Of a stretch of 11,046 nucleotides of DNA, positions 1 through 6,105 are shown piece by piece. Numbering within the stretch: the stretch's first letter is position 1; each line of letters begins with the position of its first letter. The translations under genes were made by a program, and so were the position numbers. The DNA comes from an uncultured Eubacteriales bacterium (GTDB lineage Bacteria; Bacillota; Clostridia; Christensenellales; CAG-138). The stretch is taken from the NCBI GenBank assembly GCA_902768995.1, contig CACXNN010000044.1, forward strand, positions 1 through 11,046, in the 5' to 3' direction. The notes under the pieces were generated by a model that worked only from the letters and a program-made list of their open reading frames with translations, was not told the origin of the DNA and did no database searches.

Positions 1-49
1 GCCCGCTGTACTAGAACTGTGATAAAAGAATAGAAAGGAAGATAAACCT
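1..49. other. Leader of the serine hydrolase gene; promoter not resolved
   Basis: This short AT-leaning stretch precedes the first gene and contains its ribosome binding site, AAAGGAAG at 34-41, eight bases before the ATG. An AT-rich run (GATAAAAGAATAG, 21-33) could hold a -10 element, but too little upstream sequence is present to find a matching -35 box. No other gene is visible here. Confidence 0.4.
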
Positions 50-1426
50 ATGGATAAACATGAAATGATGCAAGCCCTGGCGCAGACACTGCAGGAAAAG
101 GACGGCTTCAACGGGGCCTGGCTCTACGCCGAGAAGGGCGAGATCGTATCGAAGGGCGCTATGGGCTTCCGGGACCCGGGGGACACGCTGCCCATCACGG
201 AGGACACCATCTTTCAGCTGGCCTCCGTCAGCAAGACCTTCACGTCGGCGGCGACGTTGCTGGTGATGCGGCAGGGCAAGCTGGGCCTCGATGACAGGAT
301 CACGAAGTATTTCCCGGAGCTCACGGCCTACGAGGGCGTGACGATCCGGCATCTTTTGAACCATACCAGCGGCATCCCCGATTACTTCGACGACGCGGAC
401 TGGTTCATCCGCATCTGGCAGGAGGAGCAGCGGGTGCCGGGCAACGGCGAGATAGTGCGCTTCCTCCGGGAGACCAAGGCGAAGCCCTACTTCGCCCCGG
501 GGGAGGGGCTGCACTACTCCAACACCGGCTACAACCTGCTGGCCCTGCTGGTGGAGCGGCTCTCCGGCGTCCCCTACGAGGAATTCCTGCAGCGGAACAT
601 CTTCGAGCCCGCCGGTATGACCGCCACCCGCTGCTGCCATATCCGCCGGGACGGGGTGCCCTTTGAGAACTACGCCCAGGCCACGGTGTTCGAGAACGGC
701 AGATGGGTGGCCGACGTGGACTCCGAGGAGGACGGCGACGTGGCCGCCTTCGACGGGCTCAACGGCGACGACTACGTGTATACCACCATCTTCGACATGC
801 TCAAATGGGACCGGGCCCTGCGGGAGGGCAAGGTGCTCACCCTCGAGGAGCAGCAGCTCGCGTACACCCCCGGCAAGCTCAACAGCGGCGAGGACGCCGT
901 GTACGACGAGGAGGAGGGGCTGGGCTACGGCCTGGGCTGGGCCGTGGGCCGGGAGGAGGCGCTGGGGCTGGTGGTCAGCCACAGCGGCGGCATGCCGGGG
1001 GTCGCCACCTGGTTCGAGCGCTTCATCGACGCGGACAGGGTCCTGGTGATCCTCAGCAACCGGGACTACCGGGACGTGAGAGCGTATCTGGGCTACTGGA
1101 ACGGCATGGAGGCCGTAGCCCGGGACAAGGCGCCGGAGCCCGTCCTCTCCATCGAGGACATCGCCGTCCAGGACCCGGACAAGTCCAAGTGGGAGACCTT
1201 CTGCGGCAAGTACGAGCATCCCGAGGACGCCGATTTCGTCGTGGACGAGATCTTTTTGAAGGACGGCGAGCTCCACGCCAACGCCGTCGACGAGGACGGG
1301 GACGGGATGACCTTCCGGCTCTACCCCCTGGGGGAGAACGAGTTCGGCCGCAAGGGCGGCATGCTCACGCTGACCTTCGGGGACGGCTGCCTCATGTTCG
1401 ACGAGTATACCTGCCGGAAGCTGTGA
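50..1426 (+). CDS. Serine hydrolase, beta-lactamase class C / S12 family
   Basis: This is a 458-residue serine hydrolase of the penicillin-binding-protein-like/beta-lactamase class C fold, a family that acts on D-amino-acid peptides, esters or beta-lactams. The three active-site motifs are visible. S59-x-x-K62 (SVSK) supplies the nucleophile and general base, Y156-S-N158 is the second motif, and H311-S-G313 replaces the KTG box, as is common in the esterase-like members. A C-terminal segment (about residues 370-458, with repeated Y/F-G-K-Y and beta-rich stretches) looks like the small beta-barrel domain often attached to these enzymes. There is no signal peptide or membrane segment, so a cytoplasmic location is likely. 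That argues against cell-wall D,D-peptidase or secreted beta-lactamase roles and favours a cytoplasmic peptidase or esterase. The start is set by AAAGGAAG eight bases upstream. The substrate cannot be named. Confidence 0.9.
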   Translation: MDKHEMMQALAQTLQEKDGFNGAWLYAEKGEIVSKGAMGFRDPGDTLPITEDTIFQLASVSKTFTSAATLLVMRQGKLGLDDRITKYFPELTAYEGVTIRHLLNHTSGIPDYFDDADWFIRIWQEEQRVPGNGEIVRFLRETKAKPYFAPGEGLHYSNTGYNLLALLVERLSGVPYEEFLQRNIFEPAGMTATRCCHIRRDGVPFENYAQATVFENGRWVADVDSEEDGDVAAFDGLNGDDYVYTTIFDMLKWDRALREGKVLTLEEQQLAYTPGKLNSGEDAVYDEEEGLGYGLGWAVGREEALGLVVSHSGGMPGVATWFERFIDADRVLVILSNRDYRDVRAYLGYWNGMEAVARDKAPEPVLSIEDIAVQDPDKSKWETFCGKYEHPEDADFVVDEIFLKDGELHANAVDEDGDGMTFRLYPLGENEFGRKGGMLTLTFGDGCLMFDEYTCRKL

Positions 1427-1472
1427 GGCTTTGCGGCGAACGAACGGGGGCCGGGCAGGCTTTCCGGCACGC

Positions 1473-1514
1473 AAAAGCGGAGGGATGAGCGCATCCCTCC
1501 GCCTTCGCTTTTTT
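1473..1514 (+). terminator. Rho-independent terminator of the serine hydrolase gene
   Basis: A perfect 11-bp stem, GCGGAGGGATG (1477-1487) with CATCCCTCCGC (1492-1502), has an AGCG loop and is followed by CTTCGCTTTTTT. Flanking AAAAGC and GCTTTT can extend the pairing. It lies between two convergent genes, so it may also stop transcripts of the small minus-strand gene, although the T-run in that direction (CTTTT) is shorter. Confidence 0.85.
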
Positions 1515-1538
1515 CAGGAGATTTACATTTCAGGGGAT

Positions 1539-1694
1539 TTACATGGGGCCCAGGCCCGAAAGGATCACGGGGCAGCCGCCCTTGTTCTGAAGATAGTCGT
1601 TGATCTCGGTGGTGATCACGTCGATGTTCAATTCGAAGTCGGAATAGACCTTCTTTTCGTATGCGTTGTTCTCGGTGTTGCGGATCCTGCTCAT
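1539..1694 (-). CDS. Small 51-residue protein, LysR-divergent; possible peptide precursor
   Basis: I do not recognise this protein. It reads MSRIRNTENNAY at the start, has a charged, probably helical middle (about residues 13-38), and ends NKGGCPVILSGLGPM. Support for a real gene is good. AAAGGAG (1702-1708) sits seven bases before the ATG. About 44 of the 51 codons end in G or C, matching neighbouring genes. A consensus promoter lies upstream and a hairpin terminator downstream. The layout of a polar front half, a Gly-Gly pair (39-40) and a short hydrophobic tail with one Cys (C41) resembles a leader-core peptide precursor, but no modifying enzyme or exporter is adjacent. It could equally be a small intracellular regulator. 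Its promoter is back-to-back with that of the LysR gene, so LysR control is likely (inference). There is no signal peptide. Confidence 0.72.
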   Translation of the reverse strand: MSRIRNTENNAYEKKVYSDFELNIDVITTEINDYLQNKGGCPVILSGLGPM

Positions 1695-1750
1695 GGTTTT
1701 TCTCCTTTCTGTGGTGAGGTGGTCGTTGATCGCTTCTTCTTTCTGCCTTC

Positions 1751-1779
1751 ACGATACTACCGAATATTATCGTTGTCAA
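1751..1779 (-). promoter_or_regulatory. Promoter of the small minus-strand gene
   Basis: Read on the minus strand, a perfect -35 box TTGACA (1774-1779) is separated by 17 bp from TATCGT (1751-1756). Its -35 box overlaps that of the LysR promoter on the other strand, so RNA polymerase binding at the two promoters should be mutually exclusive. The predicted transcript starts about 50 bases before the ATG. Confidence 0.65.
1752..1772. promoter_or_regulatory. Dyad CGATA-N11-TATCG, candidate LysR operator
   Basis: Five-base arms CGATA (1752-1756) and TATCG (1768-1772) form a perfect inverted repeat with an 11-base spacer. It lies between the -10 and -35 boxes of the small-gene promoter. It is not an exact T-N11-A LysR box, so its role as an operator is inferred from symmetry and position. 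Confidence 0.4.
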
Positions 1780-1801
1780 ACTGTTAAAAGTTGTATATAA
1801 T
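1773..1801 (+). promoter_or_regulatory. Promoter of the LysR gene
   Basis: TTGTCA (1773-1778), a 17-bp spacer and a perfect TATAAT (1796-1801) form a near-consensus sigma-A promoter. Transcription would start about 25 bases before the ATG at 1833. This also shows that the upstream in-frame TTG at 1791 lies inside the promoter and is not the translation start. Confidence 0.75.
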
Positions 1802-1805
1802 ACAA
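1791..1805. promoter_or_regulatory. Dyad TTGTAT-ATA-ATACAA, candidate LysR autoregulatory box
   Basis: A perfect 15-bp inverted repeat covers the -10 box of the LysR promoter. T1792 and A1804 are separated by 11 bases inside the dyad, which fits the T-N11-A consensus of LysR-family binding sites. A regulator bound here would block its own promoter, as expected for negative autoregulation. Function is inferred. Confidence 0.5.
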
Positions 1806-1832
1806 ATAGAATTTGTTTCTAAGGGGTGTTCC

Positions 1833-2768
1833 ATGAACTTTCAGACCATCCAATACTTCCTGCAGGTGGCGCGCAAGCGGAGCTTCTCCCAGGCGGCGGA
1901 GGAGCTGTTCATCACCCAGCAGACCCTGAGCGCCAGCATCGCCGCATTGGAGCGGGAGCTGGGCTGCAAGCTGTTTTTGCGCCATATCCCCCTGGAGCTG
2001 ACCTACGGCGGCGAGCAGTTCCTAAAGTACGCCACGGCCTTTCAGCAGAATTACGACCGCATGCTCCGGGACTTTGCAGAGATCGGCGCCGGCGTCCGGG
2101 GGCGGCTCAGGGTGGGGGTGGCGGTCAACCGGGGGCGGCTGCTGCTGCCCAAGCTGATCCACGCCTTCCACGAGGTCCATCCCATGGTGGAGGTGGCGGT
2201 GGTGGAGGGGAAGAACGACGCCCTGCTGGAGGCGCTCCACGAGGGGGAGATCGACCTCGCCATCGCGGACTTCCCCCAGGATTGCCGGGGCATCGCCGTG
2301 GAGGACTACTACGAGGACGAGATCGTGCTGGCCCTGTCCGACGATCTGCTTCAAGAACGCTTCGGCGGCCGGATGGTCCAGGTGAAGGCGTCCCTCATGG
2401 AGACGAAGGACATCCGCCCCCTGGCGGAGGTGCCCTTCCTCATGAGCAGCGCCCTCAGCGTGTCCGGCCGGATCGCCCGGAACATCCTGCGGCAGGCGGG
2501 CGTCGTGCCCGAGATCAAGACCAGCTCCGGCAACATGGAGACCCTGATCGAGATGTGCTTTTTGGGGGAGGGCGCCTGCTTCTGCCCCCAGGAGCTCCTG
2601 CGGCATCTGCTGGCGGAGAAGCAGCTCCGGGCCATGACCGTGCTGCCCTTCTCGAACAGCGGGACCCGGTACGCGGTGAAGTTCGGGTGGCCGGAGCGGG
2701 AGAAGCCCTGGGCCCTCCGCAGCGATTTCATCCGCCTCGCTAAGAGCGCCGAGGCCCTGCCGGATTGA
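1833..2768 (+). CDS. LysR-family transcriptional regulator
   Basis: A 311-residue DNA-binding regulator with the family's usual length. Residues 1-60 form the winged helix-turn-helix; the SFSQAAEELFITQQTLSASIA segment is the typical LysR recognition region. Residues from about 85 to 300 form the periplasmic-binding-protein-like effector domain, beginning at RGRLRVGVAVNRGRLLLPKL. The start at 1833 is chosen because AAGGGGTG (1821-1828) precedes it and MNFQTIQYFLQVA is the standard LysR N-terminus. In-frame upstream codons belong to the promoter. The gene is divergent from the 51-residue protein gene with overlapping promoters and dyads, so that gene is the likely target, together with the regulator itself. 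The beta-helix gene downstream may be partly co-transcribed, since no terminator is seen between them. The effector is unknown. Confidence 0.93.
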   Translation: MNFQTIQYFLQVARKRSFSQAAEELFITQQTLSASIAALERELGCKLFLRHIPLELTYGGEQFLKYATAFQQNYDRMLRDFAEIGAGVRGRLRVGVAVNRGRLLLPKLIHAFHEVHPMVEVAVVEGKNDALLEALHEGEIDLAIADFPQDCRGIAVEDYYEDEIVLALSDDLLQERFGGRMVQVKASLMETKDIRPLAEVPFLMSSALSVSGRIARNILRQAGVVPEIKTSSGNMETLIEMCFLGEGACFCPQELLRHLLAEKQLRAMTVLPFSNSGTRYAVKFGWPEREKPWALRSDFIRLAKSAEALPD

Positions 2769-2793
2769 CAAGAGGCGGGAGCCGTGGTAGGGT
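2765..2793 (+). promoter_or_regulatory. Candidate promoter of the beta-helix gene, inside the LysR stop codon
   Basis: A perfect TTGACA (2765-2770) contains the TGA stop codon of the LysR gene. It is followed after 17 bp by TAGGGT (2788-2793), a weak -10 box that keeps only the T, A and final T. The gene could be read from here or by read-through from the LysR promoter. Confidence 0.35.
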
Positions 2794-2828
2794 ATCCCCA
2801 AAGAAAGACCTACAGGAGGTAGAAAAAT

Positions 2829-4562
2829 ATGAAGCAAACCATGAACGTGCGCGTCTTCGGGCTGCTGATCGCGGCCCTGATGCTGCTGACCCTTTTGGGC
2901 GGGGCCCCCGTCAGGGCCACCGCCGCCGAAACCGCCCAGGGGACCCCGGGCCCCGACGGCCCCGTGGTGGAGGTAGCGAATGTGAACGAGCTCATCTCCG
3001 TCCTCAGCCCCAACGTGACGCTGAAGCTGGCCCCGGGCGAATACGATCTGGCCTCCGCCGCCAGCTACGGGGCGGAGACGGGCAACCCCTACTGCCACTG
3101 GGAGGAGGTAGCCGAGGACGGCTATGAGCTGCAGATCGTGGACGCCGACGGCCTGCACATCCAGGGCGCGGGCCTGGACGAGACCGTGATCCTGGGGAAG
3201 GACCGCTACGCCAACATCCTCTCCTTCTCGGGCTGCCAGGGCCTGACCATCGCCGATCTCACCGCGGGCCACAGCCCCCAGCCGGGCTTCTGCGCCGGCG
3301 GCGTGGTGTATCTGCAGAACTGCGGCGACGTGCAGGTGGAGGGCTGCGGCCTCTTCGGCTGCGGCACCGTGGGCGTCTGGGCTTCGGGCTGCCGGGGCCT
3401 GGCGGTCCAAAATTGCCGGATCTACGAGTGCAGCGACAGCGCCGTGACCGTGGACAGCTGCCGGGACGTGACGGTCACCGACTGCGAGATCGACCACAAC
3501 AGCTGGCGGAACGAGGAGACCATCGCCTCCAGCATGTTCCAGGCCTGCGACGGGGACGGCTTCCTGGTGTCGGGCTGCCACATCCACGACAACACCGCCA
3601 CCACCATGTTCTCCAGCGCCTCCACGGCCAGGGCCGCCTTCCTGTCCAACCGGGTGGAGTACAACACCTTCTACACCGCCTTCGCCCTCTTCGGCGTCCC
3701 CGCCACGGTGGACGGCTGCTCCTTCCATCGGAACTTTATCCCCAGCTGGTACGCCGAGGGGTACGACGAGCCCACCCTCTACGCCCAGAGCGTCGAGGGG
3801 GAGGGCCTGGAGCCTGAGGACCTGGCGGCCATGGAGATTCGGCCCGTCCAGTTCCGGGAGGAGACGCCCGCCCTGCAGGAGCCCACGGAGGTGGTTCCCG
3901 GGGGCAGGATCGTGGTGACCACCGTGGACGAGTTCCTGGCCGCCATCGGCCCCGATCGGACCATCGCGCTGGCGGGGGAGACCTTCTCCCTGGCGGACGC
4001 GGCCCACTACGGGGAGGGCATGGCCCGGTACTACCGGTGGGAAGAATGCTACGACGGGCCCCAGCTGGTGATCATGGGGGCCACGAATTTGACCATCTGC
4101 GCCGAGGCGGCGGACCGGTCGGCCACCACCCTGACGGCCACCCCCCGCTATGCGGACGTGATCGCCTTCAAGGGCTGCGACAACGTGCGGGTGGAGGGCC
4201 TGACCCTGGGCCATACCGACGGGCCCAGCGACTGCGCCGGCGCCGTGCTGAACTTTGAGAACTGCATGGGCATCGCCGTGGACCGCTGCCGGCTCTACGG
4301 CTGCGGCACCATGGGCGTCAGCGCCTCCTACGCCCGGGATCTGAAGGTGACGGACACGGAGATCTACGACTGCTCCATCAGCGGCGCGGTGCTCTACGGG
4401 GTCCGGGGCGCGGCCTTCCTGGACTGCCGCATCCACGACGTGCCCAGCCCCATGCTGTGCCTCTACGACTGCAGCGAGGTGACCTGGAACGGGACCCCCG
4501 TCCTGGACGCCCACTACGACGTGGGCCCGGACGGCGAGCTGGTCTCTGTAGAGATCGGGTAA
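2829..4562 (+). CDS. Secreted, cysteine-rich right-handed beta-helix protein with internal duplication
   Basis: This 577-residue protein begins with a signal peptide: basic start, hydrophobic stretch at 9-25, and an A-T-A cleavage-type site near 30-32. It is therefore probably exported. The body has the repeating short beta-strand pattern of parallel right-handed beta-helix (pectin-lyase-like) proteins, with phrases such as GLTIADLTAGH, DVQVEGCGLFGCG and DVTVTDCEIDH. Two copies of the same domain are present, about 46-222 and 360-536, joined by a linker with extra helix coils and an acidic patch. Seven cysteines align at a constant offset of 314 residues (C136/450, 155/469, 165/479, 173/487, 178/492, 201/515, 219/533), among 25 in total. 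HWEE (90-93) and RWEE (403-406) also match. The ribosome binding site is AGGAGG at 2814-2819. No sortase or lipoprotein motif is seen. Family members include carbohydrate lyases and non-catalytic surface proteins, and no catalytic set can be assigned here. Confidence 0.85.
   Translation: MKQTMNVRVFGLLIAALMLLTLLGGAPVRATAAETAQGTPGPDGPVVEVANVNELISVLSPNVTLKLAPGEYDLASAASYGAETGNPYCHWEEVAEDGYELQIVDADGLHIQGAGLDETVILGKDRYANILSFSGCQGLTIADLTAGHSPQPGFCAGGVVYLQNCGDVQVEGCGLFGCGTVGVWASGCRGLAVQNCRIYECSDSAVTVDSCRDVTVTDCEIDHNSWRNEETIASSMFQACDGDGFLVSGCHIHDNTATTMFSSASTARAAFLSNRVEYNTFYTAFALFGVPATVDGCSFHRNFIPSWYAEGYDEPTLYAQSVEGEGLEPEDLAAMEIRPVQFREETPALQEPTEVVPGGRIVVTTVDEFLAAIGPDRTIALAGETFSLADAAHYGEGMARYYRWEECYDGPQLVIMGATNLTICAEAADRSATTLTATPRYADVIAFKGCDNVRVEGLTLGHTDGPSDCAGAVLNFENCMGIAVDRCRLYGCGTMGVSASYARDLKVTDTEIYDCSISGAVLYGVRGAAFLDCRIHDVPSPMLCLYDCSEVTWNGTPVLDAHYDVGPDGELVSVEIG
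2964..4436 (+). repeat. Internal protein-level duplication in the beta-helix gene
   Basis: Residues about 46-222 (bases 2964-3494) and 360-536 (bases 3906-4436) are diverged copies of one domain. Both run through a VxEL/VDEFL start, an H/R-WEE motif, a CAG motif, a LFGCGTVGV/LYGCGTMGV motif and a C-x-I-x-H/D end, with seven cysteines 314 residues apart. At the DNA level the copies are clearly diverged, so the duplication is old. Confidence 0.8.
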
Positions 4563-4569
4563 ACAATCG

Positions 4570-4597
4570 AAAAAGCTCCCTGCGAGGGAGCTTTTTT
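4570..4597. terminator. Bidirectional terminator between the beta-helix and CPBP genes
   Basis: AAAAAGCTCCCT (4570-4581) pairs perfectly with AGGGAGCTTTTT (4585-4596) around a GCG loop. There is a T-run on the plus strand and a matching A-run that serves the minus strand. It lies 8 bases after the beta-helix stop and 13 bases beyond the CPBP stop, so it can end both convergent transcripts. Confidence 0.92.
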
Positions 4598-4610
4598 GTA
4601 TGCATCTGCT

Positions 4611-5324
4611 TTATTTCTCCGGTTCCGGCGTGGGCTGCTTGCTGAGGTACAGGCAGTAGACCAGGGCTGCCGCCACGGTGGCGACGATGTAGGCCCAGTC
4701 CGCGATTTGGCTGTCCCGGCTGAAGACGCTGAAGGCGTCGATGAGGCCGTGGATCACGATGCAGGGCAGCAGGCTCCCGCTCTTGAGATAGGCGAAGGTG
4801 AACAAAAAGCCCCAGGCCACGGCGAAGAGGACCTGCACCAACGTCTCCATGGTGGCGTGGCCCGTCAGCAGGTTCACGATGTGGCCCATGCCGAAGGTGA
4901 TCGCGGACACGACGACGGCGACGGTCAGGCTCCCGGTCCTTCTCATGCCGTTGAACAGGAAGCCCCGGAAGATGATCTCCTCCGCCACGCCCACCAGCAG
5001 GAAGGACAGGACCGCCATGACCGTGGTGATCCCGTCGTACCGGACGCCCACGCCGCCCCACAGGTTCCCGGTGGAAAGGACCCACATGGGCAGGAGCCAC
5101 AAAAGCCGCTTCCCGTTCCGGAGCCAGCGGGTCATGCCCAGCTCCTTCTCTATGCCCAGGAGGCGGATCACCGCCAGCAGGACCGCCGAGATGGCCACGA
5201 GGCCCAGCAGCATCTGCAGGCTCCCGTCCCCGTAGCTGCCCCGGAGGGGGGCCACCAGCACCACGTAGATCGCGATCCACAGGACGGCGAACAGCACCGG
5301 TTTGGTTTCATAGAATTTACGCAT
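4611..5324 (-). CDS. CPBP-family (CAAX-protease-like) intramembrane metalloprotease
   Basis: A 237-residue membrane protein with about six to eight hydrophobic segments. The glutamate motif E115-E116-I-I-F-R120 is followed by F144-G-M-G-H148 and H192-G-L-I-D196. These are the three conserved motifs of the CPBP/Abi family (EExxxR, FxxxH, HxxxN/D), which place a metal-bound active site inside the membrane. Bacterial members act in peptide maturation, bacteriocin self-protection or signalling, but the substrate is usually unknown, as it is here. The start is fixed by AAAGGAG (5331-5337) six bases upstream. The first 8 bases of the gene overlap the end of the TetR gene, so translation is probably coupled and expression follows TetR autoregulation. 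All three motifs are intact, so activity is plausible. Confidence 0.9.
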   Translation of the reverse strand: MRKFYETKPVLFAVLWIAIYVVLVAPLRGSYGDGSLQMLLGLVAISAVLLAVIRLLGIEKELGMTRWLRNGKRLLWLLPMWVLSTGNLWGGVGVRYDGITTVMAVLSFLLVGVAEEIIFRGFLFNGMRRTGSLTVAVVVSAITFGMGHIVNLLTGHATMETLVQVLFAVAWGFLFTFAYLKSGSLLPCIVIHGLIDAFSVFSRDSQIADWAYIVATVAAALVYCLYLSKQPTPEPEK

Positions 5325-5892
5325 GATTATCTCCTTTCAGAGAGGCCAGGGCCCCGTAAAACACGGTCTCCAGCATCTCGGTGCATCGAGTTTCGTCGTA
5401 GGCCATGGCGTTGTTACATAGGAGGCTCCCCAACCCGTGGACCACGGCGAAGAAGGCCAGGAACACCCTTTCCGCCTCCGCCCGTTCGCAGCATAGGCCC
5501 TGGGACAGGATGTCCACCAGCTCGCCGATCCCCGGCCCCTGCATCAGGCCCCTGAGGTCCATGCCCCCGAACCGGTTGCTCTCGAACAGGAACCGAAAGA
5601 GGTGCCGCTCCTCATGGCCGAAGCGCACGTAGTTGAGGCCCAGGCGGAGCAGGGCGTCGGGCCCCGCCTCGCCCCGGGGCAGGATGCAGCTCGTATGGTA
5701 CTCGTCCGCCCTCTCGTAGACGGCGGCGGTCAGCGCCTCCATGGTGGCGAAGTTGTAGAGGATGGGCTGGGTGGAGCAGCCCAGGCGCCGCGCGAGGGCC
5801 CGGACGTTCAGCGCCCCCTGGCCTTCGCTGCGGACCAGGTCGAACGCGGCGTCCAATATCATCTCCCGGGTCACCTTCGCTTTGGGCGGCAT
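5317..5892 (-). CDS. TetR-family transcriptional repressor
   Basis: A 191-residue TetR-type regulator. The N-terminal 50 residues hold the DNA-binding domain: TREMILDAAFDLVRSEG, then LNVRALARRLGCSTQPILYNF as the helix-turn-helix. The alpha-helical remainder is the ligand and dimer domain, with a typical RHLFRFLFES stretch. The start at 5892 is chosen because AAAGGAG (5901-5907) lies eight bases upstream. A longer reading from a TTG at 5916 would begin within the operator. The gene precedes the CPBP protease with an 8-base overlap, forming a two-gene operon. Its promoter carries a palindromic operator right after the -10 box, so it probably represses itself and the protease. The GPH symporter starts divergently from the same intergenic region, but no copy of this operator is seen near that promoter. 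The inducer is unknown. Confidence 0.92.
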   Translation of the reverse strand: MPPKAKVTREMILDAAFDLVRSEGQGALNVRALARRLGCSTQPILYNFATMEALTAAVYERADEYHTSCILPRGEAGPDALLRLGLNYVRFGHEERHLFRFLFESNRFGGMDLRGLMQGPGIGELVDILSQGLCCERAEAERVFLAFFAVVHGLGSLLCNNAMAYDETRCTEMLETVFYGALASLKGDNHA

Positions 5893-5908
5893 GGGCTCTT
5901 CTCCTTTG

Positions 5909-5929
5909 TATAACAACTGTTATATAACA
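5909..5929. promoter_or_regulatory. TetR operator: three half-sites, overlapping palindromes
   Basis: Half-sites TATAACA (5909-5915), TGTTATA (5918-5924) and TATAACA (5923-5929) form two overlapping palindromes. One is TATAACA-AC-TGTTATA (5909-5924), and the other is the perfect TGTTATATAACA (5918-5929). The block lies between the -10 box and the ribosome binding site of the TetR gene, a typical place for autorepression. Binding is inferred. Confidence 0.7.
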
Positions 5930-5931
5930 GC

Positions 5932-5960
5932 AGTATACGACGGCCAGGGCTCGTTGTCAA
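5932..5960 (-). promoter_or_regulatory. Promoter of the TetR-CPBP operon
   Basis: On the minus strand a perfect TTGACA (5955-5960) is followed after 17 bp by TATACT (5932-5937). This is a strong sigma-A promoter. The predicted start site falls inside the adjacent palindromic operator, so the repressor would block initiation directly. Confidence 0.8.
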
Positions 5961-6009
5961 GGCCGAGCCCCCAAAGAAAGAATATATACTTTGTTTTGCG
6001 TTTACCCCT

Positions 6010-6037
6010 TTGTTTTTTCGCCCGCATACGGTATACT
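6010..6037 (+). promoter_or_regulatory. Candidate promoter of the GPH symporter gene
   Basis: TTGTTT (6010-6015), a 16-bp spacer and TATACT (6032-6037) form a plausible promoter with a leader of about 60 bases. The -10 box overlaps a short dyad ATAC-G-GTAT (6026-6034). Further upstream, CAAAG (5972-5976) and CTTTG (5989-5993) form a weak inverted repeat that could bind a regulator. Confidence 0.5.
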
Positions 6038-6105
6038 TTTATTATGTCGTATCGTGTGCCTCTATGGGCCTGACGGCGGAATCTTACAAGCGGGGAGAAC
6101 AACCG

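Noticed and set aside
11..1474. Long open frame on the minus strand opposite the serine hydrolase gene
   Set aside because: It is a high-GC shadow. Its protein is low-complexity, rich in Val, Gly, Leu, His and Glu with no domain, and the plus-strand frame carries the complete S12 motifs.
1791..1832. TTG start extending the LysR protein by 14 residues
   Set aside because: The TTG lies in the promoter with the TATAAT box inside the would-be coding sequence. The ATG at 1833 has a good ribosome binding site and the standard LysR N-terminus.
2022..4514. An 830-codon minus-strand open frame across the LysR and beta-helix genes
   Set aside because: It spans two well-supported plus-strand genes and their gap. 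Composition is G/A/P/H/V-rich with no recognisable domain, and no ribosome binding site fits its start.
4596..5555. Plus-strand open frame across the CPBP gene and the end of the TetR gene
   Set aside because: No domain or ribosome binding site, and it lies antisense to two genes with complete family motifs.
5893..5916. TTG start extending the TetR protein by 8 residues
   Set aside because: The extension would translate the ribosome binding site and part of the operator, while the ATG at 5892 has AAAGGAG at correct spacing.
6043..6072. Nine-codon upstream frame (MSYRVPLWA) before the symporter gene
   Set aside because: It has no ribosome binding site and its ATG falls within a few bases of the predicted transcription start. 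It lacks regulatory codon patterns, so an attenuating leader peptide is not supported.
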